Shown piece by piece: positions 54,398-64,000 of a stretch of 64,000 nt of DNA (the stretch's first letter is position 1; every line of letters begins with the position of its first letter). The notes under the pieces were generated by a model that did no database searches, was not told where the DNA came from, and was given only the letters and a program-made list of their open reading frames with translations. The position numbers were made by a program, and so were the translations under genes. The stretch lies in NCBI RefSeq assembly GCF_011317445.1, contig NZ_JAAAPL010000001.1:1054001-1118000 (forward strand), given 5' to 3'. Origin of the DNA: Chelativorans multitrophicus. GTDB lineage: Bacteria > Pseudomonadota > Alphaproteobacteria > Rhizobiales > Rhizobiaceae.

Positions 54398-55798
54398 TCA
54401 GCGTTCCCTCCGTCCCTTGCCGGGGCGCGTCGGCCGATCCCCGTCACGTCTTTCCGCACGACCGGTTGCCGGACGGCCCGCGCGCGGTTTCTTCTCGGCA
54501 TCTTTGGAGGCTTCCTCGGCGCGCTTCTTCCCTACCGGCCGAGCGCCTGGCGCCATCCAGACATTGGAGGCACGGGAACGCCGTTCAACGGGTGCGCGCG
54601 TCGGACCCTCCGCCTTGGAATCCCCTGACATCCGCTCCTGGCCGGATTTTTCCGGCCGAGCAGTTTTGGAGATACGCGGCGGACGCTGGTCCTTGCCTTT
54701 GTGAGCAGCGCTGCCTTTTCCTTTGAAGTCGTCCGGCCGCTTTGTCTGCAGCCTGTCGCGGGCTTCCTCGTGCTTTTCCTCTCGTGACTTCCTGCGGTTC
54801 GCCGGCTTTCTTTCCTGCCGCCCCGCATTTTCCTCTAAGCCGGTCTTGCGCTTTTCTTCCTCGGGCTTCCTGCGTTCGGCGCGCACGGGCTTGTTGGCAA
54901 AGGGTATTGCAATCGGCGCCTCGAAATCGGCGCCTGCCTGCTCGATCAACCGCTCGCCAAGCTGGTCGCGCAATGTGCGGCCTTTCACTTCCAGCACGGC
55001 GCCCTCTGGCAGGTCGCCGAGTTGGAACGGGCCATAGGAAACGCGGATCAGCCTGGTCACCTCCAGGCCAAGCGCGCCGAGGACATTCTTCACCTCACGG
55101 TTCTTGCCCTCGCGGAGGCCCAGCGTCAGCCAGGCATTGCTGCCCTGCTGACGATCCAGGCTGGCGGTGATTGCGCCGTAGAACACGCCGTCGACCGCTA
55201 TGCCCTTTTCCAGCTCCGCCAGCGCCTTCGGATCGACCTTGCCATGCACGCGCACGCGATAGCGCCGGAGCCAGCCTGTGGACGGCAGTTCGAGTGCGCG
55301 CGCGAGCCCTCCGTCATTGGTAAGCAGGATGAGGCCTTCCGTGTTTATATCCAGGCGGCCCACGGTAATCAGCCGCGGCAGGCCTTCCGGCAGGGTGTCG
55401 AAAATCGTCCGGCGGCCCTCCGGGTCGCGCGTTGTGGTGACCACGCCGGCGGGTTTGTGGAAAAGAAAAAGCCGCGTGCGTTCGGCGGCGGGAAGAGGCT
55501 CGTCGTCGACTTCTATCCTGTCCGATGGGCGCACGTTGAATGCGGGCGAGGAAAGCACACGTCCGTTCACCTTCACCCTGCCTGCCTCGATCATCGCCTC
55601 CGCATCGCGCCTGGAGGCCAGCCCGGCACGCGCAAGGCGTTTGGCGATGCGCTCGCCATCCGTGCGGCCGTCTTCCCGAATTTCGTCCTTTGCCGCCTTG
55701 CCGTATTTGCCACGGGGAGCGCCTCCGGCAGCGGCCTTGCCCGCCGGCTTTCCACGTGGAGCGGTAGCTTTTTCCGATTTGTCTTTTCTATTCTTCAT
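54398..55798 (-). CDS. RluB/RsuA-family rRNA pseudouridine synthase with long charged tail
   Basis: 466 residues. An N-terminal basic tail (1-48) precedes the S4 RNA-binding domain (about 49-98), then the synthase domain with catalytic D150 in VGRLDINTEGL and KNREVKNVLGALGLEV. From about residue 290 the protein continues for 170 residues of low-complexity K/R/E/P-rich sequence, typical of rhizobial homologues and probably unstructured RNA-binding. Modifies 23S or 16S rRNA; the exact site is not derivable. tadA diverges 99 bases away. Confidence 0.9.
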   Translation of the reverse strand: MKNRKDKSEKATAPRGKPAGKAAAGGAPRGKYGKAAKDEIREDGRTDGERIAKRLARAGLASRRDAEAMIEAGRVKVNGRVLSSPAFNVRPSDRIEVDDEPLPAAERTRLFLFHKPAGVVTTTRDPEGRRTIFDTLPEGLPRLITVGRLDINTEGLILLTNDGGLARALELPSTGWLRRYRVRVHGKVDPKALAELEKGIAVDGVFYGAITASLDRQQGSNAWLTLGLREGKNREVKNVLGALGLEVTRLIRVSYGPFQLGDLPEGAVLEVKGRTLRDQLGERLIEQAGADFEAPIAIPFANKPVRAERRKPEEEKRKTGLEENAGRQERKPANRRKSREEKHEEARDRLQTKRPDDFKGKGSAAHKGKDQRPPRISKTARPEKSGQERMSGDSKAEGPTRAPVERRSRASNVWMAPGARPVGKKRAEEASKDAEKKPRAGRPATGRAERRDGDRPTRPGKGRRER

Positions 55799-55897
55799 GC
55801 TGGCCCGAGCCTCTTGGACCGGCTAGGTATCAATTCGTCATCAGCGTTGCGAGCAAAAAGATTGGAACAGCAACGGCCGAAGGCTACGGCGAGTTTC

Positions 55898-56329
55898 ATG
55901 GATGCCGCCCTCCAGGAGGCGCGGCGCGCGGCTGCGCGCGCTGAGGTTCCGGTCGGAGCCGTAGTGGTACGCGACGGCAGGTTGCTTGCAAGTGCCGGAA
56001 ACCGCACGCGCGAACTCAACGATCCCACTGCCCATGCCGAAATGCTTGCCATTCGCGCAGCCTGCGAGGCAGAAGGGGCGGAGCGCCTTATCGGCGCTGA
56101 TCTTTACGTAACGCTGGAACCTTGCGCCATGTGCGCAGGCGCCATTTCCTTCGCCCGTATACGCCGGCTCTATTTCGGTGCGAGCGATCCCAAGGGCGGA
56201 GGAGTCATCCATGGCGGGCGTTTCTTCACACAGCCCACCTGCCACCACGCGCCGGAGGTTTACGAGGGCCTCGGCGAGCGCGAAGCCGCAACGCTGCTCA
56301 AGAATTTTTTCGCGGGGAAGCGGGAATAG
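55898..56329 (+). CDS. tadA: tRNA-specific adenosine deaminase
   Basis: 143 residues. Zinc site H46-A-E48 and P-C76-A-M-C79 complete; the loop around NDPTAHAEMLAIR is typical of TadA. It converts A34 to inosine in tRNA-Arg(ACG). The reading frame is open far upstream (to 55022) only because it runs antisense to the pseudouridine synthase; MDAALQEARR is the family start. The gene ends 36 bases before the convergent lipoprotein gene. Confidence 0.94.
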   Translation: MDAALQEARRAAARAEVPVGAVVVRDGRLLASAGNRTRELNDPTAHAEMLAIRAACEAEGAERLIGADLYVTLEPCAMCAGAISFARIRRLYFGASDPKGGGVIHGGRFFTQPTCHHAPEVYEGLGEREAATLLKNFFAGKRE

Positions 56330-56365
56330 CGCCTTTTCGCAGGCCGCAAAGCCTTCGCGTTCGCC

Positions 56366-57061
56366 TCACCAGGGCCAGAGCCTGCGCAAGCCGCCGGTCT
56401 CGCTGCCCGCGCGCTTGGCGGCGCGTTCCTTCTTCTCCTCGTCGACGCCGAGTTCTCCTGCCGGCGCCGTAGGCGCGGGCTGACGATAATCGAGAGGCGG
56501 ATCGCTGAGATAACGGCGGGTATTGGGGCTACCCTGCTGGGCGATCTGCCGACGCTCCGCGAATGCCTGCCGCTGCGCTCGCTGCGCGCCGGGCGACAGG
56601 ATTTCGGGCCGCACCCGGTCCCCTTCGGTGAATTGATCCGTCGGCAGCCTCGGGTCGTCGCCGCTGCGATTGACGTCGCGAATGACATTCGAACGATAGA
56701 ACGGATTGTCCTGATTGGCCGTTGCTTCCGCGCGGATGCGTGCCAAGCGCTCTTCCGGCGATTCGGGCCAATTCGGATTGTTTGCCGCGACGCTTTCCTG
56801 CGGTGGGGGCAGGACCGCGGTAGAAGGCGGCTTCACGATGCCGGGACGCGGCTTATAGTCGATAACCTCCCTATCCTTGGGGCCGACGGAAAGAATTCCC
56901 GTCACGTCTTCCAGCAGCTGCTGGTCGGCGGGTTTTCCGGTGCCGTAGGTCGGGCCCGCACATCCAGCGAGCACGATTGCCGATAAGGCTGTAATCACCG
57001 CGGCGACGTTAAACGCCGCGTTCCGTCCCGGGCGGCGTGCCGCACTATCAATATGCTTCAA
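56366..57061 (-). CDS. Putative lipoprotein, probable TTG start
   Basis: 231 residues from a TTG at 57061 that follows GAGGAG with 8 bases of spacing. Starting at the ATG 57142 instead would put about 27 non-conserved residues before it. A lipoprotein signal is clear: basic RRPGRN, hydrophobic AAVITALSAIVLAGC with lipobox cysteine C34. The rest is hydrophilic and proline/glutamine-rich with a KERAAKRAGSE tail and no recognised domain. Probably anchored in the inner or outer membrane. It lies downstream of ileS on the same strand. Confidence 0.7.
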   Translation of the reverse strand: MKHIDSAARRPGRNAAFNVAAVITALSAIVLAGCAGPTYGTGKPADQQLLEDVTGILSVGPKDREVIDYKPRPGIVKPPSTAVLPPPQESVAANNPNWPESPEERLARIRAEATANQDNPFYRSNVIRDVNRSGDDPRLPTDQFTEGDRVRPEILSPGAQRAQRQAFAERRQIAQQGSPNTRRYLSDPPLDYRQPAPTAPAGELGVDEEKKERAAKRAGSETGGLRRLWPW

Positions 57062-57146
57062 CGTCAACTCTCCTCGGCACACTTGTTGCCGCCCCTCATC
57101 TCCCGCCTCTTCGCCGGAAAATCGGACGAGATAATGGCGCATTAAC

Positions 57147-57173
57147 CTTGGCCGCTTTTAGCGGACGGCCAAG
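57147..57173 (-). terminator. Stem-loop downstream of ileS
   Basis: An 8-bp stem CTTGGCCG/CGGCCAAG with an 11-base loop (itself able to pair) lies 20 bases after the ileS stop. It lacks a U-run on the minus strand, so it may be a weak terminator or an mRNA end-stabilising structure. Confidence 0.35.
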
Positions 57174-57192
57174 ACTGACGCAACGCCGACGG

Positions 57193-60150
57193 TTAAATGC
57201 GCCCAAGAGTCTTTAATTCGCGCAGCGCCGCGGCATCCCGGGCCGAAACGTCGGGATATTTCCGATCAGAGCCCACATCGTCCGTGTAGCGCCAGGAACG
57301 GGCGCATTTGCGCAGACCAAGCTCCTCGGCCCTGCGAAATTCCACGGCGACGAGGGACCCGACCGTCTCATCGACGAAAAGCGGCGACGGGTCCTTGATA
57401 TCCGGATGATCGAGCGCGGATGCCGCATCCGCGCTTTTCACCTCGGCGCCCGAGGTGATGAAGATCTCATCCGCATCGAGCCCTTCGAACAGCCCGGCAA
57501 ATCCGCTACCCAGGAACACGACAGGGGCAGCCTCCAGCGAGGAGCCGATGGTCTTTTCCCTGCGCTCGATTTCCAGCGCGCCGGTAACGACGCGGCGCAC
57601 CTGGCGGATCTTGCGCCACTTCTCGGCCAAGGCCTCGTCATGCCAGGCGCTCGGCACATCCGGGAACTGCGCCAGATGCACGGATTTTGCTTCCGGGTAG
57701 CGCTCCAGCCAGGCTTCCTCGGTCGTAAAAGGCAGCATCGGCGCCAGCCATGTCACGAGGCAGTCGAAGAGCTGGCGCACCACCTGCATCGCGGCCTTGC
57801 GGCGAACGCTCGATGGAGCATCGCAGTAAAGCGCATCCTTTCGCACGTCGAAATAGAAGGCGGAAAGCTCCACGACCATGAAGTCGAGCAGCGAACGGGT
57901 GATGCGCTTGAAGTCGAAATTGTCGTAACCCCTGCGCACCACCTGGTCGAGCTCGTAAAGGCGGTGCAGCATCAGCCGTTCCAATTCCGGCATCTTCGTC
58001 ACCGGCACGTTTTCGCCTTCATCATGCGCCAGCGTGCCAAGCATCCAGCGAATTGTGTTGCGCAGCTTCCGGTAGGCATCGATATTTGTCTGCAGGACGT
58101 TCTGGCCCAGCCGCTGGTCTTCCCAGTAGTCGGTCGTCATCACCCAGAGGCGGAGGATATCGGCGCCCGATTTCGCCATCACGTCCTGAGGCACCACCAC
58201 ATTGCCCAGCGACTTCGACATCTTGCGGCCTTCCTCGTCCATGGTGAAGCCATGGGTGACGACCGTGTCGTAGGGCGCGCGGCCGCGCGTGCCGCAGGAT
58301 TCGATGAGCGATGAGTGAAACCAGCCGCGATGCTGGTCGGAACCTTCAAGATAGACATCCGCGGGCCATTTCAGGTCCGGCCGGTCCTCCAGCGTGAAGG
58401 CATGCGTCGAGCCCGAATCGAACCAGACATCCAGGATGTCTCGCACCTGCGTCCAGCGCTCCATATCGTCGCGGCCGGCAAGGAACCGCTCCTTGGCGCC
58501 GTCTGCGAACCAGGCATCCGCGCCTTCCTGCTCGAAGGCTTCCAGGATGCGCGCATTCACCGTCTCGTCCTTCAGCACCTCGCCGTTCTCGTCCACGAAA
58601 ACGGCGATGGGCACCCCCCAGGCTCGCGAGCGCGAAAGCACCCAGTCGGGCTTGTCCTCGATCATGGACCTCAGCCGCGTCTGGCCGGCGGCGGGCACGA
58701 AACGCGTCTCGTCGATGGCCTTGAGCGCGCGCGAACGCAAGGTGGTGCCGTCGCCCAGGTCCCGGTCCATATAGATGAACCACTGCGGCGTGTTGCGGAA
58801 GATCACCGGCTTTTTCGAGCGCCAGGAATGCGGATACTGGTGCTTGAGCCGCCCGCGCGCGAAAAGCATCTCTTTCGCGATCAGCGCCTCGATAACGGCC
58901 TTGTTGGCATCGCCCTTCTTGCCGGAATCATCGATTACGCGCGCTGGCCCGCCCTCGCGGTCCGGGCCAAGGCCCGGAGCATCCTTGGTGAAGAAGCCTT
59001 CATCGTCCACCGTGAACGGGATCGTCGTGTCGATGCCTCGAGCAGCAAGCTCGCGACCAGAGTCCATCCACGCGTCGAAGTCCTCGCGGCCATGGCCGGG
59101 CGCCGTATGCACGAAGCCCGTGCCGGCGTCGTCGGTAACGTGATCGCCGGGAAGAAGCGGGACGGGGAACTCGTAGCCGCCGCCGAGGCCCTTCAAAGGA
59201 TGAGCGCAGGCCATGGCCGTCAGTTCATCAGCCGTCACGTCGCGCAGGCGCTTGTACTGGAGCTTCGCCTTGGCAAAGGACTCTTCCGCCAGCGCGTCGG
59301 CAAAGACCAGCTTTTCACCCGGTCGCGGCCCAAAGTCGTTCTCTGCCGCGGTGACCTCGTAGAGGCCGTAGGAGATGCGTGGCGAGAACGAGATCGCGCG
59401 GTTGCCGGGCAGCGTCCACGGTGTCGTCGTCCAGATAACGACATGCGCACCGGCAAGGTCCGGAGCGCCTTCCGCCACCGGAAACTTCACCCAGACGGTG
59501 TCGCTCTCATAATCGTGGTATTCGACCTCGGCCTCCGCGAGCGCCGTCCTCTCCACCACGGACCACATCACGGGCTTGGAGCCGCGATAGAGCTGGCCGG
59601 ACATGGCGAATTTCAGAAGCTCGCCGGCGATGCGGGCTTCCGCGTGATAGGCCATGGTCGTGTAAGGGTTCTTGAAATCGCCCACCACGCCAAGGCGCTG
59701 GAATTCCTCGCCCTGCACCTTGATCCAGTGCGTGGCAAATTCCCGGCATTCCCGGCGAAATTCGTTGATCGGCACCTCGTCCTTGTTTTTGCCCTTGGCG
59801 CGATATTGCTCCTCGATTTTCCATTCGATGGGCAGGCCGTGGCAGTCCCAGCCCGGCACATAATTGGAGTCATACCCGCGCATCTGGAACGAGCGCGTGA
59901 TGACATCCTTCAAGACCTTGTTGAGCGCGTGGCCGATATGGATGTTGCCGTTGGCATAGGGCGGGCCGTCATGGAGCACGAAAAGGGGCCTTCCCTTCGC
60001 ATCCTCGCGCAACAGCCTGTAAAGATCCATCTCCTGCCAGCGGGCAACGATCTCCGGCTCCTTCTGCGGCAGGCCGGCACGCATCGGAAAATCCGTCCGC
60101 GGCAGGTAGAGGGTCTTGGAATAGTCCAGCTTTTCGGTGGTATCGTTCAT
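57193..60150 (-). CDS. ileS: Isoleucyl-tRNA synthetase
   Basis: 985 residues, class I synthetase. HIGH motif at 71-74 in [15 protein letters not shown] and KMSKS at 643-647 in [10 protein letters not shown]; the CP1 editing domain ([13 protein letters not shown]) lies between. The length is that of bacterial IleS. No T-box or leader is visible upstream, as expected for alphaproteobacteria. The 275 bases between it and ribF have no recognised element. Confidence 0.97.
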   Translation of the reverse strand: MNDTTEKLDYSKTLYLPRTDFPMRAGLPQKEPEIVARWQEMDLYRLLREDAKGRPLFVLHDGPPYANGNIHIGHALNKVLKDVITRSFQMRGYDSNYVPGWDCHGLPIEWKIEEQYRAKGKNKDEVPINEFRRECREFATHWIKVQGEEFQRLGVVGDFKNPYTTMAYHAEARIAGELLKFAMSGQLYRGSKPVMWSVVERTALAEAEVEYHDYESDTVWVKFPVAEGAPDLAGAHVVIWTTTPWTLPGNRAISFSPRISYGLYEVTAAENDFGPRPGEKLVFADALAEESFAKAKLQYKRLRDVTADELTAMACAHPLKGLGGGYEFPVPLLPGDHVTDDAGTGFVHTAPGHGREDFDAWMDSGRELAARGIDTTIPFTVDDEGFFTKDAPGLGPDREGGPARVIDDSGKKGDANKAVIEALIAKEMLFARGRLKHQYPHSWRSKKPVIFRNTPQWFIYMDRDLGDGTTLRSRALKAIDETRFVPAAGQTRLRSMIEDKPDWVLSRSRAWGVPIAVFVDENGEVLKDETVNARILEAFEQEGADAWFADGAKERFLAGRDDMERWTQVRDILDVWFDSGSTHAFTLEDRPDLKWPADVYLEGSDQHRGWFHSSLIESCGTRGRAPYDTVVTHGFTMDEEGRKMSKSLGNVVVPQDVMAKSGADILRLWVMTTDYWEDQRLGQNVLQTNIDAYRKLRNTIRWMLGTLAHDEGENVPVTKMPELERLMLHRLYELDQVVRRGYDNFDFKRITRSLLDFMVVELSAFYFDVRKDALYCDAPSSVRRKAAMQVVRQLFDCLVTWLAPMLPFTTEEAWLERYPEAKSVHLAQFPDVPSAWHDEALAEKWRKIRQVRRVVTGALEIERREKTIGSSLEAAPVVFLGSGFAGLFEGLDADEIFITSGAEVKSADAASALDHPDIKDPSPLFVDETVGSLVAVEFRRAEELGLRKCARSWRYTDDVGSDRKYPDVSARDAAALRELKTLGRI

Positions 60151-60425
60151 TTTATCGCCGTAAGAACGCGAGAGCCTTTGGCCTCGCAGATGACCGTATC
60201 AAGTGGCGGATAGCACGCTCTTGCGCGCGCAGAAAACCCGGACCTTCCCGCAGCGCTTCAGGCCGCGCGGAAGGCCGGGCCAATAATTCGTATCGAAAAC
60301 GGCGTGAAACCGGCGCTCGTCATCATGGCCCGCGCTTTTAGCTGAGACGGCCGGAAGAATAAAGGCCGAAGAGAACGGGAATCAGCGAATAGGGGCGATG
60401 TAGCTTATGCGGCGCTCGCTATTGC

Positions 60426-61418
60426 CTATTCGCTCTCACCAAACGCAATCCTGAAATCCAGCTCCGACAGGGGCCGGACCCCCGAAAGCAGCGCCCTCGC
60501 CTCCTCTTCGTCACGCTTCATCTGCGCGACCAGCGCGTCGAGCCCGTCAAATTTCTCCTCTCCGCGCAGGAAGCCGAAGAGGGAGACCGAGCAGGTCTCA
60601 CCATAAAGGTCGCCGTCAAAACCGAAGACGAAGGTTTCGAGCAGCGCAGCGCCGTTCTCATCGACGGTCGGGCGCCGCCCGAAATTTGCAACGCCGTCAT
60701 AAAGCGTGCCGTTAGCCCGGCGGAAACGCACGGCGTAGATGCCGTGATGCAGCGCTGCCTCCTCCGGCAGCGACATGTTCGCCGTGGGAAAGCCGAGCGT
60801 CCGGCCAAGCTTCTTGCCGCCCGTAACCTCCGCCTCAACGGTATAACGATAGCCGAGGAGCCCGGCTGCCTCGGCCACATTTCCTTCCGCAAGAAGTGCG
60901 CGGATGCGGCTTGAGGAGACCACCTCGCCGCCTTCGTCGCAGAACGCGTCCACCAAAGTCGTGCCGAAGCCATAGCCCTGCCCAGCCGCCGCCAGCGTCT
61001 GGGGCGAGCCGCCCCGGCCCTTGCCGTAATGGAAGTCAATGCCGGTAACCACATGCGAAGCGCCAAGCCCGCCCACCAGCACCTCGGCCACGAAGCGCTC
61101 CGCCGAAAGGGTGGAGAATTCGCGCGTGAAGGACTGCTCCACTACGGCATCGAAGCCCAGCGCCTGAAGCAGCCGTGCCTTCATGGGCGCCGGCGTCAGC
61201 CGGAAAAGAGGGATATCCGGCCGGAAGACAGCGCGCGGATGCGGCTCGAAGGTGAGCACCACCGCGGGCAGACCCTGGCTGTGCGCGATTTCCAGCGCGC
61301 GCTCCAGCACCGCCTGGTGGCCGCGATGCACGCCGTCGAAATTGCCGATCGCAACGACGGCGCCACGCAGATGCGCGGGGACATTCTGATAGCCGGAAAG
61401 CCGCAGGAAATCAGCCAC
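60426..61418 (-). CDS. ribF: Bifunctional riboflavin kinase / FAD synthetase
   Basis: 330 residues. The N-terminal FAD synthetase nucleotidyltransferase has AIGNFDGVHRGHQ (H31-x2-H34) and later GIDFHYGKGRGGS; the C-terminal riboflavin kinase domain contains LGRTLGFPTANM and NFGRRPTVDENG. It makes FMN and FAD from riboflavin. Lies 8 bases downstream of the HAD phosphatase gene. Confidence 0.95.
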   Translation of the reverse strand: MADFLRLSGYQNVPAHLRGAVVAIGNFDGVHRGHQAVLERALEIAHSQGLPAVVLTFEPHPRAVFRPDIPLFRLTPAPMKARLLQALGFDAVVEQSFTREFSTLSAERFVAEVLVGGLGASHVVTGIDFHYGKGRGGSPQTLAAAGQGYGFGTTLVDAFCDEGGEVVSSSRIRALLAEGNVAEAAGLLGYRYTVEAEVTGGKKLGRTLGFPTANMSLPEEAALHHGIYAVRFRRANGTLYDGVANFGRRPTVDENGAALLETFVFGFDGDLYGETCSVSLFGFLRGEEKFDGLDALVAQMKRDEEEARALLSGVRPLSELDFRIAFGESE

Positions 61419-61426
61419 GCTTGTTC

Positions 61427-62287
61427 CTACCTGAGCCGCTCGATCGCCGCCACCGGCTGGTGGCCGTGCTTTTCCAAAAACGCGGCAAGGCGCGCCTCGT
61501 CCAGCCTTCCCGCCTCCTTATATTCCGATACATGGATGCCGTCGGTCACGTACAGAACGTCAATGTCCATGCCGGCGGCGCCCTTCACATCGGTCAGCAT
61601 GCCGTCGCCGATTGCGAGCGTCTGGCGCGGCTCCAAATCCCGCCCCAGCATCCGGCCCGCCGCGGCCAGCGCGGCTTCATAGATCGGCCGGTGCGGCTTA
61701 CCCGCGATCAGCGTCCGCCCGCCCAGCTGGCCGTAATCACGTGCGAGCGCGCCGGCGCAGAAAATCAGCCGGTCGCCGCGCTCCACCACGATATCCGGAT
61801 TGGCGCAGATGAAGGGCAGGTCGCGGGCGCGCAGGCGCTGCAGCATCTGCGCATAATCTTCCGGCGTCTCCGTCTCGTCGTCAAAAAGCCCGGTGCAGAC
61901 GACGCCCGCCGCCTCGAACTCCTCCACCAGTTCGACATCGAGCCCGTCATAGATCGGCAGGTCCCGGTCCGGGCCGAGGTGAAACACGCGGCGCGGGCCA
62001 TTGCGGATAAGTTCCCGCGTCACGTCGCCAGAGGTCACAACCTCGTCCCAGGCTTCGTCGGGAACCCCGATCTGGCGCAACTGGCCCTTCACAAGCTGGC
62101 TCGGCCGCGGCGAATTGGTGACGAGCACCACGGTCTTGCCTGCCCGCTTCACCCGCGCCAGAGCCTCGGCGGCCGGCGGGAAAGCCGCCACCCCATTGTG
62201 CAGAACGCCCCAGACATCGCAGAGGATCAGGTCATAGGACTTTGCTAGCGCGTCGAGGCTGTCGACCATGGCCGGCGGCTGCGGCAT
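61427..62287 (-). CDS. HAD family phosphatase, TIGR01459 type (NagD-like)
   Basis: 286 residues. Motif I LILCDVWGVLHNG (nucleophile aspartate), motif II LVTNSPRP, the lysine in LIAGKPHRPIYE, and motif IV GDGMLTDVKGA follow the class IIA order. Dephosphorylates sugar phosphates or nucleotides; substrate unknown. Start at 62287 has AAGGAGAAAT, whereas the in-frame codon at 62317 has none. Typically linked to ribF in rhizobia. Confidence 0.9.
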   Translation of the reverse strand: MPQPPAMVDSLDALAKSYDLILCDVWGVLHNGVAAFPPAAEALARVKRAGKTVVLVTNSPRPSQLVKGQLRQIGVPDEAWDEVVTSGDVTRELIRNGPRRVFHLGPDRDLPIYDGLDVELVEEFEAAGVVCTGLFDDETETPEDYAQMLQRLRARDLPFICANPDIVVERGDRLIFCAGALARDYGQLGGRTLIAGKPHRPIYEAALAAAGRMLGRDLEPRQTLAIGDGMLTDVKGAAGMDIDVLYVTDGIHVSEYKEAGRLDEARLAAFLEKHGHQPVAAIERLR

Positions 62288-62467
62288 GATTTCTCCTTGG
62301 GCGGGTAAGGGGCACAACGACCCGGAACGCGAGAGGAATTAGCCGAAGAGCCGCCACGTGTCACCCGCTTTCAGCCGACCGCCCTTGCTGCTCCCATGCT
62401 TATCGGTTAGGACAGCCGCGCTCGCATGCGGGCGCGGTTTCCACATCAGAAGAGACGGATTTTTGGC

Positions 62468-63937
62468 ATGGCTGACAAGGCGGACAAGGTGAAGGCAAGG
62501 CTCCCGCGCGGGCTTGTCGACCGCCATCCGGCCGATATCCGCGCCGTGGACGAGATGATGGCGAAGATCCGCGCCGTCTACGAGCTTTACGGTTTCGAGC
62601 CGGTCGAGACTCCGCTCATCGAATATACGGACGCGCTGGGCAAGTTCCTGCCCGACCAGGACCGGCCGAACGAAGGCGTCTTCTCCTTCCAGGACGAGGA
62701 CGAGCAGTGGCTTTCGCTGCGCTACGACCTCACCGCCCCCCTCGCCCGCTTCGTGGCGGAGAATTTCGAGCGCCTTCCAAAGCCCTATCGCAGCTACCGC
62801 GCCGGCTGGGTCTTCCGCAACGAAAAGCCCGGCCCCGGCCGTTTCCGCCAGTTCATGCAGTTCGACGCCGATACGGTCGGCACGCCCGGCGTCGCGGCGG
62901 ACGCCGAGATGTGCATGATGATGGCGGATGTCATGGAAGCGCTGGGCATCAAGCGCGGCGATTACGTGATCCGCGTGAACAACCGCAAAGTGCTTGATGG
63001 CGTGCTGGAGGCGATTGGCGTCACCAGCGAAGGCCAGAAACTTACGGTTCTCCGTGCAATCGACAAGCTCGATAAGTTCGGGCCGGAAGGTGTGAAGCAG
63101 CTTTTGGGCAAGGGACGTCTGGACGAGAGCGGCGATTTTACCAAGGGCGCTGAGCTTGGTGCGGAGCAACAAGATACGGTCCTGGCCATGTGTCTTGGCG
63201 AGGACGGTGGGTCAGCAGCGGCAGCGCGGAACGAGATCTGGGCGCAAGGCGCCGACGAGTTGCGAGAGATCGCCGCGCTTGTATCCGCCGCCGGCTACGG
63301 CTCCGACCGTATCCGTATCGACCCCTCCGTCGTTCGCGGGCTCGAATACTATACCGGCCCCGTCTTTGAAGCCGAACTGACCTTCCCCGTCGTCAATGAG
63401 GACGGCGAGACGGTGCGCTTCGGCTCGGTAGGCGGCGGTGGGCGGTATGACGGGCTGGTCTCGCGCTTCCGCGGCGAGCCGGTTCCGGCGACGGGCTTTT
63501 CCATCGGCGTTTCCCGCCTCATGACGGCGCTGAAGAATCTCGGCAAGCTCGAAACCGCAGAAGCGGTCGCGCCGGTGGTTGTCCTCGTCATGGACAAGGA
63601 CACCGAAAGCCTTGGGCGCTATCAGCGGCTGGTCTCTCTGCTTCGCCAGGCAGGCATCCGCGCGGAAATGTATCTGGGCGGCGCGGGCATGAAGGCGCAG
63701 ATGAAATATGCCGACCGGCGCGGCAGCCCCTGCGTCGTCATCCAGGGCGGCGACGAGCGTGAGAAGGGCGAGGTGCAGATCAAGGATCTCGTGGAAGGCA
63801 AGCGCCTCTCCGAAGAGATCGAGGACAATGTGACCTGGCGCGAGTCGCGCCCCGCGCAGTTCTCCGTGCCCGAGAGCGAGATGGTCGCCGCCGTAAAGCG
63901 CGTGCTCGACGCGCAGGCGAAAGAGCGGAGCGCGTAG
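62468..63937 (+). CDS. hisS: Histidyl-tRNA synthetase
   Basis: 489 residues, class II synthetase. Motif 2 region [15 protein letters not shown] and [13 protein letters not shown], histidine motif [11 protein letters not shown] and motif 3 [13 protein letters not shown] are complete. The start [13 protein letters not shown] at 62468 is preferred to the in-frame codon at 62426. Transcribed away from the HAD gene. In rhizobia hisZ and hisG often follow; the window ends before they could be seen. Confidence 0.97.
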   Translation: MADKADKVKARLPRGLVDRHPADIRAVDEMMAKIRAVYELYGFEPVETPLIEYTDALGKFLPDQDRPNEGVFSFQDEDEQWLSLRYDLTAPLARFVAENFERLPKPYRSYRAGWVFRNEKPGPGRFRQFMQFDADTVGTPGVAADAEMCMMMADVMEALGIKRGDYVIRVNNRKVLDGVLEAIGVTSEGQKLTVLRAIDKLDKFGPEGVKQLLGKGRLDESGDFTKGAELGAEQQDTVLAMCLGEDGGSAAAARNEIWAQGADELREIAALVSAAGYGSDRIRIDPSVVRGLEYYTGPVFEAELTFPVVNEDGETVRFGSVGGGGRYDGLVSRFRGEPVPATGFSIGVSRLMTALKNLGKLETAEAVAPVVVLVMDKDTESLGRYQRLVSLLRQAGIRAEMYLGGAGMKAQMKYADRRGSPCVVIQGGDEREKGEVQIKDLVEGKRLSEEIEDNVTWRESRPAQFSVPESEMVAAVKRVLDAQAKERSA

Positions 63938-63967
63938 GCCGCATGTCCCGCCTCGCCATCAGGTGGC

Positions 63968-64000
63968 ACACCCCCCTCTGCCCTGCCGGGCATCTCCCCC
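63968..64000. repeat. Left end of a rhizobial intergenic palindromic repeat (cut by window)
   Basis: After hisS the sequence runs into a C-rich segment (CCCCCCTCTG, then CCCTGCCGGGCATCT, then CCCCC) that I recognise as the left arm of the dispersed palindromes common between genes in Mesorhizobium and relatives. The expected right arm (a G-rich mirror) lies outside, so the call rests on recognition alone. Confidence 0.45.

Noticed and set aside
55022-55897. Long open extension in front of tadA
   Set aside because: It is the antisense of the pseudouridine synthase gene in a GC-rich region; tadA homologues start at MDAAL.
58315-60213. Plus-strand 632-codon frame opposite ileS
   Set aside because: Antisense shadow of ileS in high-GC DNA; translation has no family character.

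Overview
The window reads as a chromosomal segment of an alphaproteobacterium of the order Hyphomicrobiales (Rhizobiales), probably a Phyllobacteriaceae member related to Mesorhizobium, Chelativorans or Aquamicrobium. This is inferred from the high GC content, the ppx-rlmE and lpxK-waaA-acyltransferase-DUF4170-cysQ-pmbA gene orders, small rhizobial families such as DUF2093 and DUF4170, and the start of a typical rhizobial intergenic palindrome at the right edge. There is no prophage, IS element, CRISPR array or rRNA.

Layout. 1-7.7 kb: one tightly overlapped operon with a branched-chain-amino-acid-type (Liv/HAAT) ABC importer followed by a three-subunit molybdenum hydroxylase, which looks like an uptake-plus-oxidation module for an unknown organic substrate. 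It lies on the 3' side of a tRNA-Gln gene. 8.3-18 kb: housekeeping and stress genes (ppx, rlmE, an MFS pump, a DUF2243 membrane protein, guaB, an aquaporin, an OxyR-type regulator, an RsmB-type methyltransferase). 17.7-22.6 kb: a five-gene peptide/nickel-type ABC importer. 22.9-26.7 kb: OsmC, a DUF2161 nuclease-fold protein, ManC, IolB and a small membrane protein.

26.9-29.5 kb holds a single large gene with lower GC and different codon use from its neighbours. Its C-terminus carries the R / S-x-S / E-x-E signature of cholera-toxin-like ADP-ribosyltransferases. I regard this putative toxin or effector as the most notable object in the window.

29.6-40 kb: purU, a sugar catabolic cluster (mutarotase, Gfo/Idh/MocA dehydrogenase, sugar isomerase, aldo-keto reductase) with a candidate LacI-type operator pair upstream, pcaD, a TIGR01244 phosphatase, the threonine-to-glycine pair kbl-tdh, and queF. 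40-64 kb: mostly core functions. These are mutL, the lipid A/Kdo genes lpxK and waaA, cysQ, pmbA, a Kef-type antiporter, a patatin phospholipase, an active/inactive M16 protease pair, rsmD, a pseudouridine synthase, tadA, a lipoprotein, ileS, ribF, a HAD phosphatase and hisS.

Two genes (the DppB-like permease and the DUF2161 protein) appear to lack a standard start codon where family alignment and the Shine-Dalgarno sequence place one. All functional calls are by reading motifs and family resemblance; no database search was run.
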